A DNA stretch of 64,000 nucleotides from Rutstroemia sp. NJR-2017a BVV2. Taxonomy: Eukaryota; Ascomycota; Leotiomycetes; Helotiales; Rutstroemiaceae. The position numbers and the translations under genes were made by a program. Location of the stretch: the NCBI GenBank assembly GCA_002946415.1, contig NJPS01000043.1:806001-870000 (forward strand). Reading direction: 5' to 3'. The notes beneath the pieces are model-generated. The model was given only the letters and a program-made list of their open reading frames with translations, ran no database searches and was not told where the DNA came from. Shown here piece after piece: positions 10,296 through 22,500 of the stretch. Every line of letters starts with the position of its first letter. Position 1 is the stretch's first letter.

Positions 10296-10345
10296 ATGAG
10301 GTTGGTCGAAAAGGTGGAAACTCCCGCCCATTGGTACCCTGAGAA

Positions 10346-10795
10346 TACGTGAAATATTGAGGGAGTTTGAGCGATTGAGAAGATATGAGAGATTGAGGAA
10401 TTATGAGAGATTAAAGAGGTGTGAGAGATTAAGGAGATATAAGATATTGAGAAAGTAAGAGATATTGAGAACATATGAAAGATTGAGGGATTATATATAA
10501 TTAAGAATATATAAGTGATTGGAGAGGTGTAGGTGATTGAGGAAACGTGAGTGATTGAGGAAGCATAAGTGATTGAGGAAGCATGGGTGATTGAGGAAGC
10601 ATGGGTGATTGAGGAAGCGTGAGTGATTGAGGGAGCGCGAAATATCAGGGAATTATGAGAGATTGAGGAGCGATGGAAGATTGAAGAATTCTGGATGATT
10701 ATGAAAGTACCAGAGATTAAGGTGATCTGAAAGACTGAAGTAGTTTGAATGATTGAGGTAGTCTGAAAGATCGAGGAAAGGAAAAGAGGAAAAGC
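10346..10795. repeat. Degenerate minisatellite, about 15-18-bp unit (GTGATTGAGGAAGCATGG type)
   Basis: About 25 units of (G)A(G/T)GATTGAGGA plus 5-8 variable bases run through this stretch; the best copies (10548-10632) are 18 bp long and near-identical. The array opens a minus-strand frame of repeated SSITHA residues (10238-10798). I regard that frame as a by-product of the 18-bp period, not a gene. Confidence 0.75.
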
Positions 10796-10799
10796 CAAA

Positions 10800-12289
10800 T
10801 GATAAGTTAAATCTCGCCTTAAGGCAGAAGATTTGGCGATAATGCGCTTTAGGAACGGCTTGGAAGTTTATATCGATCTTTATTTACTGAGAACCAGTAT
10901 GGCATACAAGACGGACATGAAGTCTACAGGACGGAAGGACTGCGTTGATCAACGACTGGAGATTCTGGCTATCTTCGCGGGGTACAGAGGAAGTAGAAGC
11001 ACCGTTCCTATTCTGCATTCGAGTCCAATGCTCAACCAGCACACTTCATTCTTGCACCACGTATAGCACTTGGCTGACTTGTTCGTACGATCTCGAGATT
11101 TATAGTTACCCCGCAGGCGGTTTCGCGGTTAGTTGCGATTGCCTGTGGTGCTTTGAACTATGTCAAGCTGCACTCAAGGAGTGCAAAAGCATTCACAATC
11201 AGCACAGGCAGTACAGGCAACATATCACGAAACCGGAGGAAGGCGCAGAGCAATCTCACAGCGAAAGTGACGGCGATGATGAGGAAAAAGTATATTCAAC
11301 TGTAGAGAAAGAAACAGTACTAGATGATAATTCAAGCGAACAAGGTTTTTCAGAAGTGTTTCTGACCACTTTGGGTCCAGTCGACGGGAGGTTTTAGGGC
11401 ATCCTAAATAAGGGAAGAGTATAACAAGAAAATGAGATTCCCACCACCTCCCGAATCCGGTAACATGGCAGGCGAGTCGAAGAACGAGGAATTAGACGAG
11501 CATAACCACCAATTCGCCGCTGCCATGGAGAAGCTGTGGCCTCGACCACCTCCACGGCAGACCGATGGCTTGGGAACTAGTCGTTGCGGCGATACATCCA
11601 ATCTATACGTAATAAGCATGAGATAGCTATAGCTCGAGAGGCGGCTTTCAATGCATCATATGGGTTAGTGACATCAGCTCAACGGGTTTCGTGTGCACGT
11701 GTACGGAGTAGAGTTTATTTGCTTTGTTCCGACGTCGACTCTCGGAATTCTTTCGGATGGTGGTTGGATGGCTGCAGTCCCGAGCCGCAAAGCTACGTAT
11801 GAGCTACGTCGTTTTAGGGAAGTTCGCTCGGTTCGGTCGCTTATCAGCGGCTTTGATAACGATAACCTCAGGGCTCCGTGCGCTCCGCTCTCGCCCAGAA
11901 ATTTCTCAAATCCTTATCCACCGACTGCTCTCTGCAACGAATGAGTCGGACTTCTTTCGTGCTTCACCCCTTTCGGTCTTTCTATTACATGATGGCTTCC
12001 TGTCGCCAATCTACTCCACTTTCTGTCCGTTCTCTGGAAGACGCTCGCTATTCCCCACCTGCTTTGTAAGTCGCTCTTGTACTGTACATAAACTACGCCC
12101 TTTGCTTGACAACAATTGGGGTGAACAACTGTCACTACCCTGCAAGTCAATGCAAGCAGACAGGACGCTACATACATATACATATAACTACACTACTTTC
12201 CTACTTTCTTACTGCATATCTACTCTTTCACTTTCTTCTCAAGTCGTCAGCTTGTTTCCCAATCGCAATTCCCAACCCCACCAGTCAAA
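10800..12289. other. Gene-free or unassigned stretch upstream of the aminotransferase
   Basis: Plus ORFs at 10945-11397 (150 aa, acidic tail with SESDGDDEEK) and 11432-11626 (64 aa) have no recognisable family and no clear splice partners. They could be exons of one unknown gene or chance. The last 300 bp (11990-12289) is pyrimidine-rich, as expected for the promoter and 5' UTR of the next gene. Confidence 0.3.
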
Positions 12290-14062
12290 ATGGCTCCCCC
12301 AACAGCAATTGATGTTGAAGCCGTCACCGACACTGAAGCTATTTTCATTCCTGATCCATTGACTGTCAATGGAGTATCTGCAAGACGAGCAAAGGCTGGG
12401 AAGTTGATTGCCGGTGTTGCAGCAGCTACAAGTAGTGATCAATTCAGGACTCCAGTAAGTATCCCTCTACTGACTCATGTCTCGGGCTTGACCAAGCAAG
12501 TAACTAATGAATCACAGTCATCATGGAAACCAAAAGCAAAAAGATGGGACCGTACGTTAGCCTGATCAGTCAATTATCTTCCAATCACTAACACCGAGAA
12601 GACCGCATCACCCTCGAGAGTAGCTTAAGGAAACCCTCGAACTTGAAGTCCGCCGCGAGATATCTGAAGCAGCCTGGAATCATATCACTTGGTGGAGGCC
12701 TACCATGTCCCGAATATTTCCCGATCGAAGAGATCTCAATCAAGGTCCCAACAGTACCTCACTTCTCGGAACAAGAAACAAAAGAATCGGGCACAGTTCT
12801 GACCGCAGGGAAATATGATGTATCGGATGGCAAGGGGGCATACGACCTTTCTATTGCTTTGAACTACGGACAGGCTACTGGATCTGCGCAAATGCTTAGA
12901 TGGGTAACTGAGCATACCGAGATTGTGTGCAACCCTCCTTATGCTGATTGGGCATGTGCTCTTTCTGTGGGCAGTACATCGGCATTGGAGCAGGCCTTCC
13001 GCATATTCTGTGATAGAGGAGATTTTGTGCTATCTGAAGAGTTCACATTTTCTTCGGCGGTCGAGACAGCAGCTCCATTGGGCGTCAAATTCTTGGGCGT
13101 AAAGATGGATTCTGAAGGCCTTTTACCAGAAAGTATGGACGAGATCCTCAGCAACTGGGACGAGAAGGCTCGAGGGGCTCGCAAACCATTCCTTCTTTAC
13201 ACTGTTCCTTCTGGCCAGAATCCCACTGGTGCTACACAAAGCTTAGCTCGCCGTAAGGAAGTTTACAAAGTGGCTCAAAAGCACGATATTTACATTCTTG
13301 AAGACGAACCTTACTATTTCCTTCAAATGCAACCATACACAGGACCTGATGCTCCAGAAGTCCCACCACCAGCAAACAACGAGGAATTCCTCAAGGCTCT
13401 CATTCCAACATATTTGAGTATGGATACTGATGGGCGTGTCATGAGAATGGATTCATTCTCGAAGGTCATCGCCCCAGGAACGCGTGTTGGCTGGATCACT
13501 GCTTCGGAGCAGATTACGGATAGATTCATTCGATCCAATGAAAACTCCAACCAGAATCCAAGCGGAATTTCTCAGATCGTGCTCTACAAGCTCTTGGACG
13601 AAAGCTGGGGCCATGGTGGTTATCTCCAATGGCTCATTAACCTTCGTCTAGAGTACACCAAGCGCCGAAATGTCATCCTTGCTGCTTGTGAAAAATACCT
13701 ACCAAAAGATTTGGTTAGCTGGAACCCGCCAAGTGCTGGCATGTTTGTAAGTTTCCTATATCGCGAGAGAGAAATGTGATCATATTCGCTAACACACCCA
13801 GTTATGGCTCCAAATCGCATGGGAGAAACACCCTGACGCCAAGACAAAACCATTCCTTAAAATTGAAGAAGAGATTTTCCTAGCTGGTATCGATGAGGGC
13901 GTTCTTATCTGCCCAGGTACCTGGTTCACAGCTGAGAAAACCGGTTTCGTCCCAGATGATATGTTTTTCCGCGCCACTTTCGCGGCTGCGTCGGAGGAGA
14001 AGATGACGGAAGCGATTGAGAGGTTTGCGGCTGCTGTTAGGAGCAGTTTTGGTGTGGCATAG
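12290..14062 (+). CDS. ARO8: Aromatic amino acid aminotransferase (Aro8-like, PLP-dependent, 534 aa)
   Basis: Exons 12290-12454, 12518-12551 (34 nt), 12602-13746 and 13802-14062. A class I/II aminotransferase that interconverts aromatic amino acids and their 2-oxo acids using 2-oxoglutarate/glutamate, in the last step of Phe/Tyr synthesis and the first step of Trp/Phe/Tyr breakdown. Motifs seen: PGIISLGGGLP (substrate loop), YTVPSGQNPTG with the PLP-site Asn, ILEDEPYYFLQ with PLP-contact Asp and Tyr, and SFSKVIAPGTRVGW with the Schiff-base Lys (about residue 353). The C-terminal domain ends GVLICPGTWF...RATFAA, which is complete. Length matches fungal Aro8. No targeting signal, so cytosolic. 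The 34-nt second exon is easy to miss; splicing it in restores SSWKPKAKRWDHRITLES, a typical fungal Aro8 stretch. Confidence 0.93.
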
Positions 14063-14522
14063 GTATGTGGATGGGGGTTGGGTTTGGTTTAGAATTGGAA
14101 TTATCGCATTTGTTTGCGGGGCGTTAGATACTGAGGGGCGTATAGATAGTGTTTCGATACCAGAACTGTTGCGTTAGGTTGTGTTCATCTCGCGGGTGCT
14201 TTGTGCTTCTTGAGTGCTCCACGGCCTAAAGAAAACGTATGGAGGAGCTGTCGAATTGACGACTTCACTGTGCCCTTTGGTTATGCTGTTTGTGCTTATG
14301 CATGTATCTCATCACCACTCCCCTTCGTGACCACGCAGAACTCAAATCTCAAAACCCTTGCATATAATGACTACGTAGCTCCGTACTTGGTTTCATACCA
14401 GCTTATTATATGTTTGCTACATCATCCACTGGAAAGCGAGCTGCGACTAAGATGCAATGCAAAGTTCATGGAAGAGGCCTCACACAGGGGTATGTAGGGG
14501 GGTAAGGGAGTAGGGACGTTGG
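14063..14522. other. Spacer downstream of the aminotransferase
   Basis: 3' UTR and intergenic DNA. Small ORFs only; nothing I can support. Confidence 0.4.
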
Positions 14523-14730
14523 TGCTCTTTGGAGTAGAAAAGAAAGACAGGCCAATTTAGGATAATATATTGAAGCTGAGCTGATTACTACTATCGAACG
14601 AATATCCTAAAAGGCCTGAAACCTTACATATTATTGTTGAACAAATCTGAGACATTATAATGTTTTCATTATCCAGGCGTCTTTTTGGTATTGAGAGTCT
14701 ATCGCTCTGTTTTTTTCCTAAGTTGAGGAG
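14523..14730. mobile_element. Degenerate MITE copy (same family as 41325-41570)
   Basis: The left end reads CTCTTTGGAGTAGAAAAG then ACAGGCCAATTTAG. The inside has TATTGAAGCT, TACTA(C)TATC(G)AAC, AATATCCTAAAAGG, GAGACATTATAATG and TTATTA/TTCATTATC blocks. The right end has TATTGAGAGTCTATCGCTCTGTTTTTTT. All blocks occur in the same order in the copy at 41.3-41.6 kb, where perfect-looking terminal inverted repeats are visible. Here the right inverted repeat is eroded. It carries no coding capacity. Confidence 0.6.
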
Positions 14731-15195
14731 GAATGGATGTATAGAGGAGGTAATGGTGGTGATGATGATGATAAGGATAGTGAGGAGTAGTGGTGGTGAA
14801 GGCACGAACGTATACCTTTGAGTCTGTAGTGTGCAGTCCGGGATAGTATAGGTAAAAGGAAGACAGCAGTCAAGTAGAATAACTGATTCAAAAGGGCACA
14901 CGCTTACAGTATACTACCGGTCTAAGGTGTATGAGGGTTGTCATCAGATCCCAAAGCTTAGCACTGGAACTGCAATACGTAGAACAAATAAGTTAATTCT
15001 GCTAAATATTCTGCAAAGAGAGAGTAAATACAAGAATATTCGTTTGCCTGCTGCTGCTGCTAGCTGAATTACATGTACTGAATGTCAAAATACGAACAGC
15101 ACAAGGAATATCATATCCGCATAATCGCAGAAAATCACAAAACCCACCCCATGGCATGTTTTTCAGCCCACAAGACCCGGCAAATCAAACCAAAC
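14731..15195. other. Spacer between the MITE and the P450 3' end
   Basis: Low-complexity runs (GGTGGTGATGATGATGATAA at about 14753-14772; CTGCTGCTGCTGCTAGCTG at about 15048) and no supported gene. Confidence 0.4.
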
Positions 15196-16914
15196 CTACA
15201 CCCCCATCTTCTCACTCCGCACCTCCTTCCTCTCCAAGAACCCCACTCTCACGCCCTGTCCCGGCTGCAACACAATATCCGCCTTCAACGACGGATTCCC
15301 TCCATCCACCGCCTGCATGAAGCCATTCAAGCCCTCAAACGCTTGTAGCACCCGCACAATCGTATACGCCATCTCCGTCAGCGCGAACTGCTGCCCGATG
15401 CAGATGCGCGGCCCGCCGTTGAACGGCAGGTATTGCCATGGTTTCGGCTGCCACGTGGTCCAGCGGTCCGGGTTAAAGGAGTCGACGTCGGGGGTCAGAT
15501 CGGCACGGCGTTGCATCACGATCGTGGAGTACCCGATCGGCGTGTCTTTGAGGATGCCGATGGGGGAGAGCCCGTCGGGTCCGCCGCCGGTGGGGAGCGT
15601 GGTGTCTTTGAGGGCGAGGCGGACGTTGAAGGGGACGGCGGGGTAGAGGCGGAGGGTTTCGTGCATGGTGTTCTGGGTTTGTTAGGAAAGTTTTGAAGGG
15701 GGGAAGTAGGGTTCATACCTGGAGATATTTCATATCTTTTAGATGCTGGTAAGTAGGCGCATCTTCCAAGCCGACCTTGGCGATGATTTCCTCGCGGAGT
15801 TTCTGGAAAGCTTCGGGGTGACGAGCCAATTCGTAAAAAGTCCAGGACAGAGTAGCGGCAGTGGTGTCTCGACCAGCGAGGAGGACAGCGACAAGTTGAT
15901 CGCGAAGCATCTTCCTATCGCGAGTATATGAGGCTAGGGCATGAAGAAAAGTGTAGCCCTCCTCGGTCTTGGTCTTGGTGGCTAGCTCATCGGGAGAGAG
16001 TTGAAGCGCTTCGTCGATGAATGGATTTACGAATTGGTTGATGACATCTAATCCTTGATAGAATGATTTCCTCGGAACCAATCTGTTCAATGGTCTGTGT
16101 TATAGTTAGTATCTTATTTCATACGCAATGAACGCCAAGGTAACAAACCCCGCTCGAGCAATAATGCTCTGCACTCTCTGAACCTCCCCAAACGCATCTG
16201 CGAATTCACCTGCGGGTATCTCCAAAGAATCCACACTTCTTCCAAGCAAGAAATCTGTAGCCGCATCGAGAGTATACCGGAAGAACAAATCACTAACATC
16301 AATCTCCCCACCCTGAGACCCATCCCACTTTTTGCCCTCCTCCTTGATCTTGCGTATCAAAATCTGCACATGTCTTTCAAAAACATCCAAATCGCTAACG
16401 CGATCCTTTATAAACTGCGGGCGAATCAATTGGCGGGAATCGTGCCATTGATCAAGATCAGTCGTGAAGATGCTGTCGCCAAGGAAATCCTTCCAATCTT
16501 CATGAAACGGCTTGCCCTTCCCATAATCCGTAAATTGAGTCGCGAGAATGGCCTTGATGTTTTCGGGCTCGGCTGTGAAGATGCAGCGCAAGCCACCTGG
16601 GCTGGCCTCGACTGTGTAGCCTTTGCCGTGGGTGAAGAATCCTCTCCAGGCTTCGAGATTTTTGTTTTGGCCTGCTAGTTTGATGGAGTTCGCGATGAAG
16701 TCGATGTCTGCAACATGTCAGTATGCGCCAAATCAATGGTGGACGAGACGAATTAGAGAAGCTTACCGAGGGGAAGATATGTCTTTACTTTCCTAGCATG
16801 ACCACCCAGGGATCTGATTTTGAGTTCCCTCTGAATATATTGAGTTGCCTTCAACAAAATAAAAATGACGACAAACGCGCCGACGAGAGATCTGGCAGAA
16901 ATGGCTTCCAACAT
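15196..16914 (-). CDS. Cytochrome P450, CYP52-like fatty acid/alkane hydroxylase type (527 aa)
   Basis: Exons 16914-16767, 16707-16126, 16095-15719 and 15672-15196. A heme monooxygenase anchored in the ER by an N-terminal helix (LVGAFVVIFILLK, residues about 10-22). Seen: RCIFTAEPENIKAILATQF and LIRPQF (B/C region typical of CYP52-like P450s), the I-helix AGRDTTAATLSW, the K-helix HETLRLYP with ExxR, FNPDRW, and the heme loop FNGGPRICIGQQFAL with Cys at about 460. CYP52-type enzymes omega-hydroxylate fatty acids and n-alkanes; the substrate here is inferred from the family only. The start is the first ATG of the frame (MLEAIS); the longer frame to 16956 begins with TTG. All introns have consensus ends. 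No redox partner or other pathway gene is adjacent, so this looks like a stand-alone gene. Confidence 0.92.
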
Positions 16915-17634
16915 TTTGTACGTAAAGAATACACGAATGAAGGCTCCAGAGGACAATCGACAGTTAGCCAGGCCAGATACTTATACCAGCAAGAGCAAAC
17001 AAATCCTGTTTCACCAACATGGTCGCGGAGAAGAGGCCTTTGTTATATCTTTGCGGGGGATCAAGCACTCGGGGCAAAATTATGCCTTGTCGCAAAGTGT
17101 AAGCTCCGACATTTTGTGGGGAAATCTCAAAAGAGAATCCTGGGGAAAGTGGAGTAGTATCTGTATGGTGCATTCAGACCACGTTTGTGAAGCCTGTCGA
17201 CGACTCGACCGAGGATTCACATGCGAAAGTAGAGTGCTGACGGCATAGGAACGGCCCGGAATGTTAATGTGGCTCCGCTTTCCCGTGATGTCTGCCAGAT
17301 GCTGTCCTGTGCTGGTGCTGTCCAGTGCTGCCGTATAACACAACAACGGTTTTTCGGAACACAGAAACGGTTTTTCGGAGCACAAAAGACCACCAGGATT
17401 GCGCGCGGGGTTATCACTGCATGCAACATTGTATGAGCGCTCGATAGGAACCATGCAAAAATTCGTTATGCTAGATGCTACCACAAAAGATATGTACAAA
17501 ATAGAAGATAATATGATAAATGACCATAGGTCTATGCAAATGCAAAATGTCAAGATGCTCCAACGTCCAAACTCCACATACCATTAAACCCCGTATGCAT
17601 ATGCAACCCATCCCCGCACCGATGTCTGTATCAA
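16915..17634. other. Spacer with a 21-bp tandem duplication
   Basis: P450 promoter side and GH20 3' side. At 17345-17384 the segment AACGGTTTTTCGGA(A/G)CACA occurs twice in tandem. The 165-aa minus ORF here has no family resemblance and I do not accept it. Confidence 0.4.
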
Positions 17635-19487
17635 TTACAACGAGCATACCGTAGCGTTGCTTTGAGTGCAGAAGACCATTTGGACAGGTCCGCTATTGAC
17701 TCCCTTAAGCACCAAGCGCTCTCTCATTTCTGCCAATCTTGGGCTGGCTTCGAGCTGACTTCGGTTTTGACCCGAGGCATCTTTCGCTCCAGACCACAGG
17801 ACTTCTCCTGCAGCGCTTGCTCTTGGCCAAACCATGTCGTCAATATTGACAGGGTCGGTCTGCTCAGACCAGATGTGCACCTCACCACCAACTACCAAAT
17901 GGGTTGCGTTGGCTGGGACGCCGGCCAACGGATCATACGAGTAGACCAGGCGCCAGTTCTTCATGGGTGAACAGTAATCGGGGAAGGGATAGTACTTTTG
18001 GAAAGATTCCCCAGGTGTAAAATCAAGCCATTGACCTTTGCCACAGTCAAGGTACTAAATTTTGGTCAGCACGTCTGTTTCATACAACCGAAAGAAAAAC
18101 TTACCCAGAAGTTGTAATTACCAGCAATGGCTTTGTGACCAGCATTGACAACTTGAGCCACAGACGCATCACTAAGCCATGTTTGGACAATCACGTCTGA
18201 ACCAAGAGTGAGATTCCACGTGGTGTACATTTCCTCCCAGACAACCGGTGTAAGCCCAGCAGCTCGAATTTGATCATGGTTTCTATCCACGAATTTCTGT
18301 AACAGAGGCTGGATAACTGCAGTGTCGTTTGAATTGACAGTTGGGTCCAATGAATAAGCATTAACATTAAGCTCGTCTCCGCCGGTGTGGAAGTATGACG
18401 AATATGGTGAGACTCGAGGGAGAAGATCCGCAAATAATTTCTCCAAAAAGTCGCCCACTTTGGGGTTATTGAGTTGAAGAGATCCACATGGAGGCTCAGC
18501 ACAATAAGTGTCCCATGGTGCAGCGTTGTAAGCGGTCATGAGTTCTGGGAATGCTAATCCGATTGAAGTAGTGTGTCCTGGCATATCGATTTCTATGATA
18601 ACTTCAATGCCACGGGCCTGAGCATATTCTTGAAGAGATTTGACGTCTGATGGACTATAAGATAAGCCCGAGCTGTAAGCACCCTTGTCTGCCAATTCGG
18701 GAATAGCTGGAATTTCGAGAGGCCAGGACTGGGCATCAGTTACGTGGAGATGCAGACGATTGAATTTGTTAAATGCAAGGGCGTCGATGGTTCTCTCGAT
18801 GCTTTCAACAGGATACCAGTTTCGGGCTACATCCATATTCAATCCTCGATGGGCGAACTTCGGGGCATCGCAGATCTCAACTGGTGCCAAGTTTGTGTAA
18901 ATACCAGCTCCCTTCGCGGAATGCTTGTAGAAGAGCTGAACGAAAGACGATAGACCATGCAGGACACCATATGCAGATGGTGAACTGATGAAGGCTTGAC
19001 CATTAGCTGTGATCGTGAGATTATAAGACTCGTCCACCTGACCATCCTGCGGCTTGAATGAGGTGGAATTTTCGGTTCCAGTCTGTGTGATGGCGAGGCT
19101 GGTGATGTATTTCTTTGAGGCATTGAGCGATGGCTCAAAGCTTGAAAGCTCATTTCGGGGGACCAGCTTCCACGGTACAAGACCTTCCTTGAAGAGGTTT
19201 TGCTTCGCTCGCTTTATGGCATCGGTCACAATAGATTTGCTTGTGGCTCCGGATGCACCTCTACCGCCATAGGAATAACCCATAATCTGTTCATCGAACA
19301 CTGTCTTAGTATATTCATCATCATAAAAAATTAGGGAATGCCACCATACACTTCCACCATTGTAGGTGATCTTAACGTCCTCAGCCAACCACAAAGCATC
19401 GGAACCATGCGTATAAGAAACAGGCTGAGGCCATAATGCCAAAGCAGAAGAGATCAAAGAAGATACGAGAAAAGCAGAGGAACGCAT
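17635..19487 (-). CDS. Secreted beta-N-acetylhexosaminidase, GH20 (600 aa)
   Basis: Exons 19487-18105 and 18054-17635; the intron of 50 nt (GTAAGT...TTTAG) is phase 0. The signal peptide MRSSAFLVSSLISSALA is followed by LWPQPVS, the usual mature start. The N-terminal GH20b-like domain comes first; then the TIM barrel starts at HRGLNMDVARNWYPV (about residue 214) with HLHVTDAQSWPLEIP and EVIIEIDMPGHT. The catalytic Asp-Glu pair is in YFHTGGDELN (about 368-371). The C-terminal part has VVWEEMYTTWNL, VVGGEVHIWSEQTDPVN and MVWPRASAAGEVLWSG, all standard GH20. It releases terminal GlcNAc from chitin oligomers and glycans outside the cell, working with chitinases in wall turnover or chitin use. Length is normal and all core motifs are present. 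Several N-glycosylation sites (for example NSTS, NLTI, NATH). Confidence 0.95.
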
Positions 19488-19587
19488 AGTGAGATATCCT
19501 CAAGAGGATTGAGTAGTCGATGTAACGAAAGTGAGGTAGGGGAGGGAGTGGGGAGAAAAGAAATATAGTGGGAGGGGAGAGATGGAA

Positions 19588-19594
19588 CTATATA
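19588..19594 (-). promoter_or_regulatory. TATA box of the GH20 gene
   Basis: TATATAG on the minus strand about 100 bp upstream of the GH20 start codon, followed toward the gene by a CT-rich leader (19510-19575). Confidence 0.4.
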
Positions 19595-19599
19595 TTTCC

Positions 19600-22500
19600 G
19601 CAGTTTTATATGAATAACCCAAAAAACGACCGAATAACCCAGTGAATAAGTCAACAGGCCAGTGGCACGGTCAGAAAGCGAATTTGTTTCCTGAGTGTAA
19701 AATTCGCTGGGATTCAGGAGTGCCGTAGGAATATGAACCAGGTAGGCTTGGGTGGCTGCGCAATGCTCAGAATAGAGTTCGCAGCAAGCAACAAAATTAG
19801 TTGTTGCAAGGTTAAGGCACCTCTTTGCCCTTGGGTAACCTTTGTAAGCTGCGCGCTGCCAAACAAAAAGTGACGATAATACGATTATGCAGCTAGCCAA
19901 AAGTTGTTGTTCCACTTTGTTTTACTCGTTCCAGCAATAATCGTCAATTGCGGTGCGGAGACGTCGAATATGGCCCGACGGTACAGGGACAGCACGGTTG
20001 TACGTAACGTTGCGGCAAAAAGGCTCAGAACAACCGGGTTGTCTTTAATTAACGTGCATTTGTGGTGGTGAATGGCTGCGGGTATGTCTTTGAAGCTGCC
20101 CGTTCGACTGGTTATCGCAGCGCCTTCGGTGGTGCTGCTAGGCAGTGGTGAATGGAGAGTGGATCGTCTAGGGATACTGCGGTGATGGCTGGTGCACTGG
20201 TGAATGATGGATGATGGATGATAGATGATAGATGACGGCGAGGCGTGATATCGGGATGTTGGTAGAGGGGAAGGTGGTGGTGGTGCTGGGCAACCCCTGA
20301 TTTGAGATAGTGCGGCGATTGTGATAAACTTCTTGGTGATCCTGACCTGTTGTCGACCCCAAATTTGCTTACACACTCGCTATTATGCGGTGCTCCATTC
20401 CTTTGCAGCAAGAACACAGCATCCGATTGCACCGAATGCATGTAAACTCATGATTGACCGAAATTCACCCAACTGATTTGTAGACCAATGCAAGCACTCC
20501 TAAAAGTAGATACGATATCCCAGCTTGGTGGTTCACCCCAATCTTGCGAAGCGGCGCAAAGGGGCTCAAGAGCTCATGACAAACTAAATCGAGGTATGAT
20601 AGGATGAATGAATGGAGGCGTATTGTCCTCATGTATAAATTAGGGCATAAGCAAGGCAAGGTAAGGTAAGGCTGACGATTGTTTCGGACGAGTATCTACA
20701 ACGTATCTCGTACTTGGTTGGTGGCTGGTGAGTGACAGCCGACCAACAGTTATACAACCAACTGGTGCAGAAGTTGGAAAGTACGAAGTAATGATGCTAT
20801 AAATGACTCCATAAAGTAAGAAGCACACAAGGTGCCGACAATGGAATCTACCGTTAACATGGACCTTGGCGTCGACAGGTTTCTGAACTCAAAAGAGAGT
20901 TTAACTTTAAGAAGGCCTGGCTCGACTGGTTAGATCTCTCGTCTGCTGGGGCAAGGTCAACTGGTCAGGACCCGGAGACATGCAATTGGCCGCAACCCCG
21001 GCGTCCCCGCCTTCTTCGATAGAGACGGTCGTTTCACGATGGCCTTTGACTTCGTAAGGGAAAACGCTCATAATTTCATGCAATTGTGGAATTCCTGTGG
21101 CCGCTGATGAAATCTTGGCTACGAGAGATATCATTCGCAGCGCCGATCACAATAAAATGATATAAATCTGTCTTCTGCAATCATACAACTCAATTTGTGA
21201 GGTATTACTCCAGGATCTACCTTCACAGCTATCCAATTCCATACTCAACAGGATCGAGGGGCGATTAATGATGGCTACGAGGACGACTCCCCTTCCATGC
21301 CAGTCTCATTAGTCACATTTGTTATCTGGTTACAGGACCAAGAACATCTTGTAAAGTAACAGGTCTTTCTTGATCTATACCAGTGCCTATCACTGCTTCC
21401 CGTCACTCTCTGCAACTATCCATTTTCAGTCCTCGGTCAAATGTCTGGGAATAAGTCTCGTGTACAGCGCGGAGAAAAGTGGCGTTGTGAGGAGCGGGGT
21501 AGATTGAAAGATGCAACCTAGTAGGGCACCGAGACAGGTGTGAGCCGATGAAAGACCAGTGCTTTCATGAAAAAGGCGTCTTCCAAGAACTTGTGGGACC
21601 TGATGGCTTTGTAGCTGTTCTCGTGAGTAGGGAAAAAGAGTGCGTCGTCTTGGTTAGCTGACCATCGAGCGGGCGGACAAGAGAAAGGACTTTGGCTGTG
21701 TGGGGATAATTAAATGCTTAGTAGGAAGCAACAAGAAGGGCCGCAAGGAAATCACATACGCTTCTTCCTTGCATAATCGTTATAGTTCTTCGAGGAGCGT
21801 TGGTACGGGAAATGAGAGATGAACGGGTAGCTGAGAAAGGCAATTAGATGAGTGGTATGACGACGTCTCACCAAGACTGATTGAACCGCTCGCCTCCACA
21901 TGGATGGTTAAGGGGGGATTTCAGGTCGGATAAAGTCATGATCATTTTGACAGCAGCATTCACCAACGGCTACATGTCTTGATTTTCTAGGACCAGTGGT
22001 GGCAAGGACAGAATGCATTTACTGGTTGCTCTCGAGACTCTGTCGCTGAGACGACATCCTTTCTAATCGGTGGGGCTCTGTAAGTACTTAATAGAGACTG
22101 GAAAGTCAGTGCAAATCGTACAGAAAGTGTTCACTACATTCCCCAAGAAAGCGAGGACGTAACGGGCAATGGTGGAGTACTCCTAAGGGTGGTGAAGAGC
22201 AGTCAACTTTATCTAGACAATCGGCCTCGAATTTAAGTAGCTATTAGCATATATCAAATCAGTCCTGCAACCTAGTTGATTCATATACCTCATGTCTTCT
22301 AAACTGGAGCGGTGCTACATCTTCAACAATACAGCTGATTCAATTGGTATGTAGGCGTGCGGATTTTGATATACATATGCGTTGGTTACATCATGAATCA
22401 CACAGCTTTATTTGTATTCTCTCAATAACCAAGTGATGCAAGAAATGGACCTGTAAGTAATTTTGCTTGAAAAACAGCTATTTTATATCTTCATCTCTCA

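Noticed and set aside
10238..10798. A 186-aa minus ORF made of SSITHA repeats
   Set aside because: Generated by an 18-bp minisatellite; its unique ends have no coding features.
17080..17577. A 165-aa minus ORF with a hydrophobic start
   Set aside because: No homology, contains a duplicated spacer repeat, and lies in the upstream region of the P450 gene.
15196..19487. A secondary-metabolite or chitin-use gene cluster made of P450, GH20 and aminotransferase
   Set aside because: No backbone synthase, transporter or pathway regulator; each gene is a common stand-alone housekeeping or secreted-enzyme gene.
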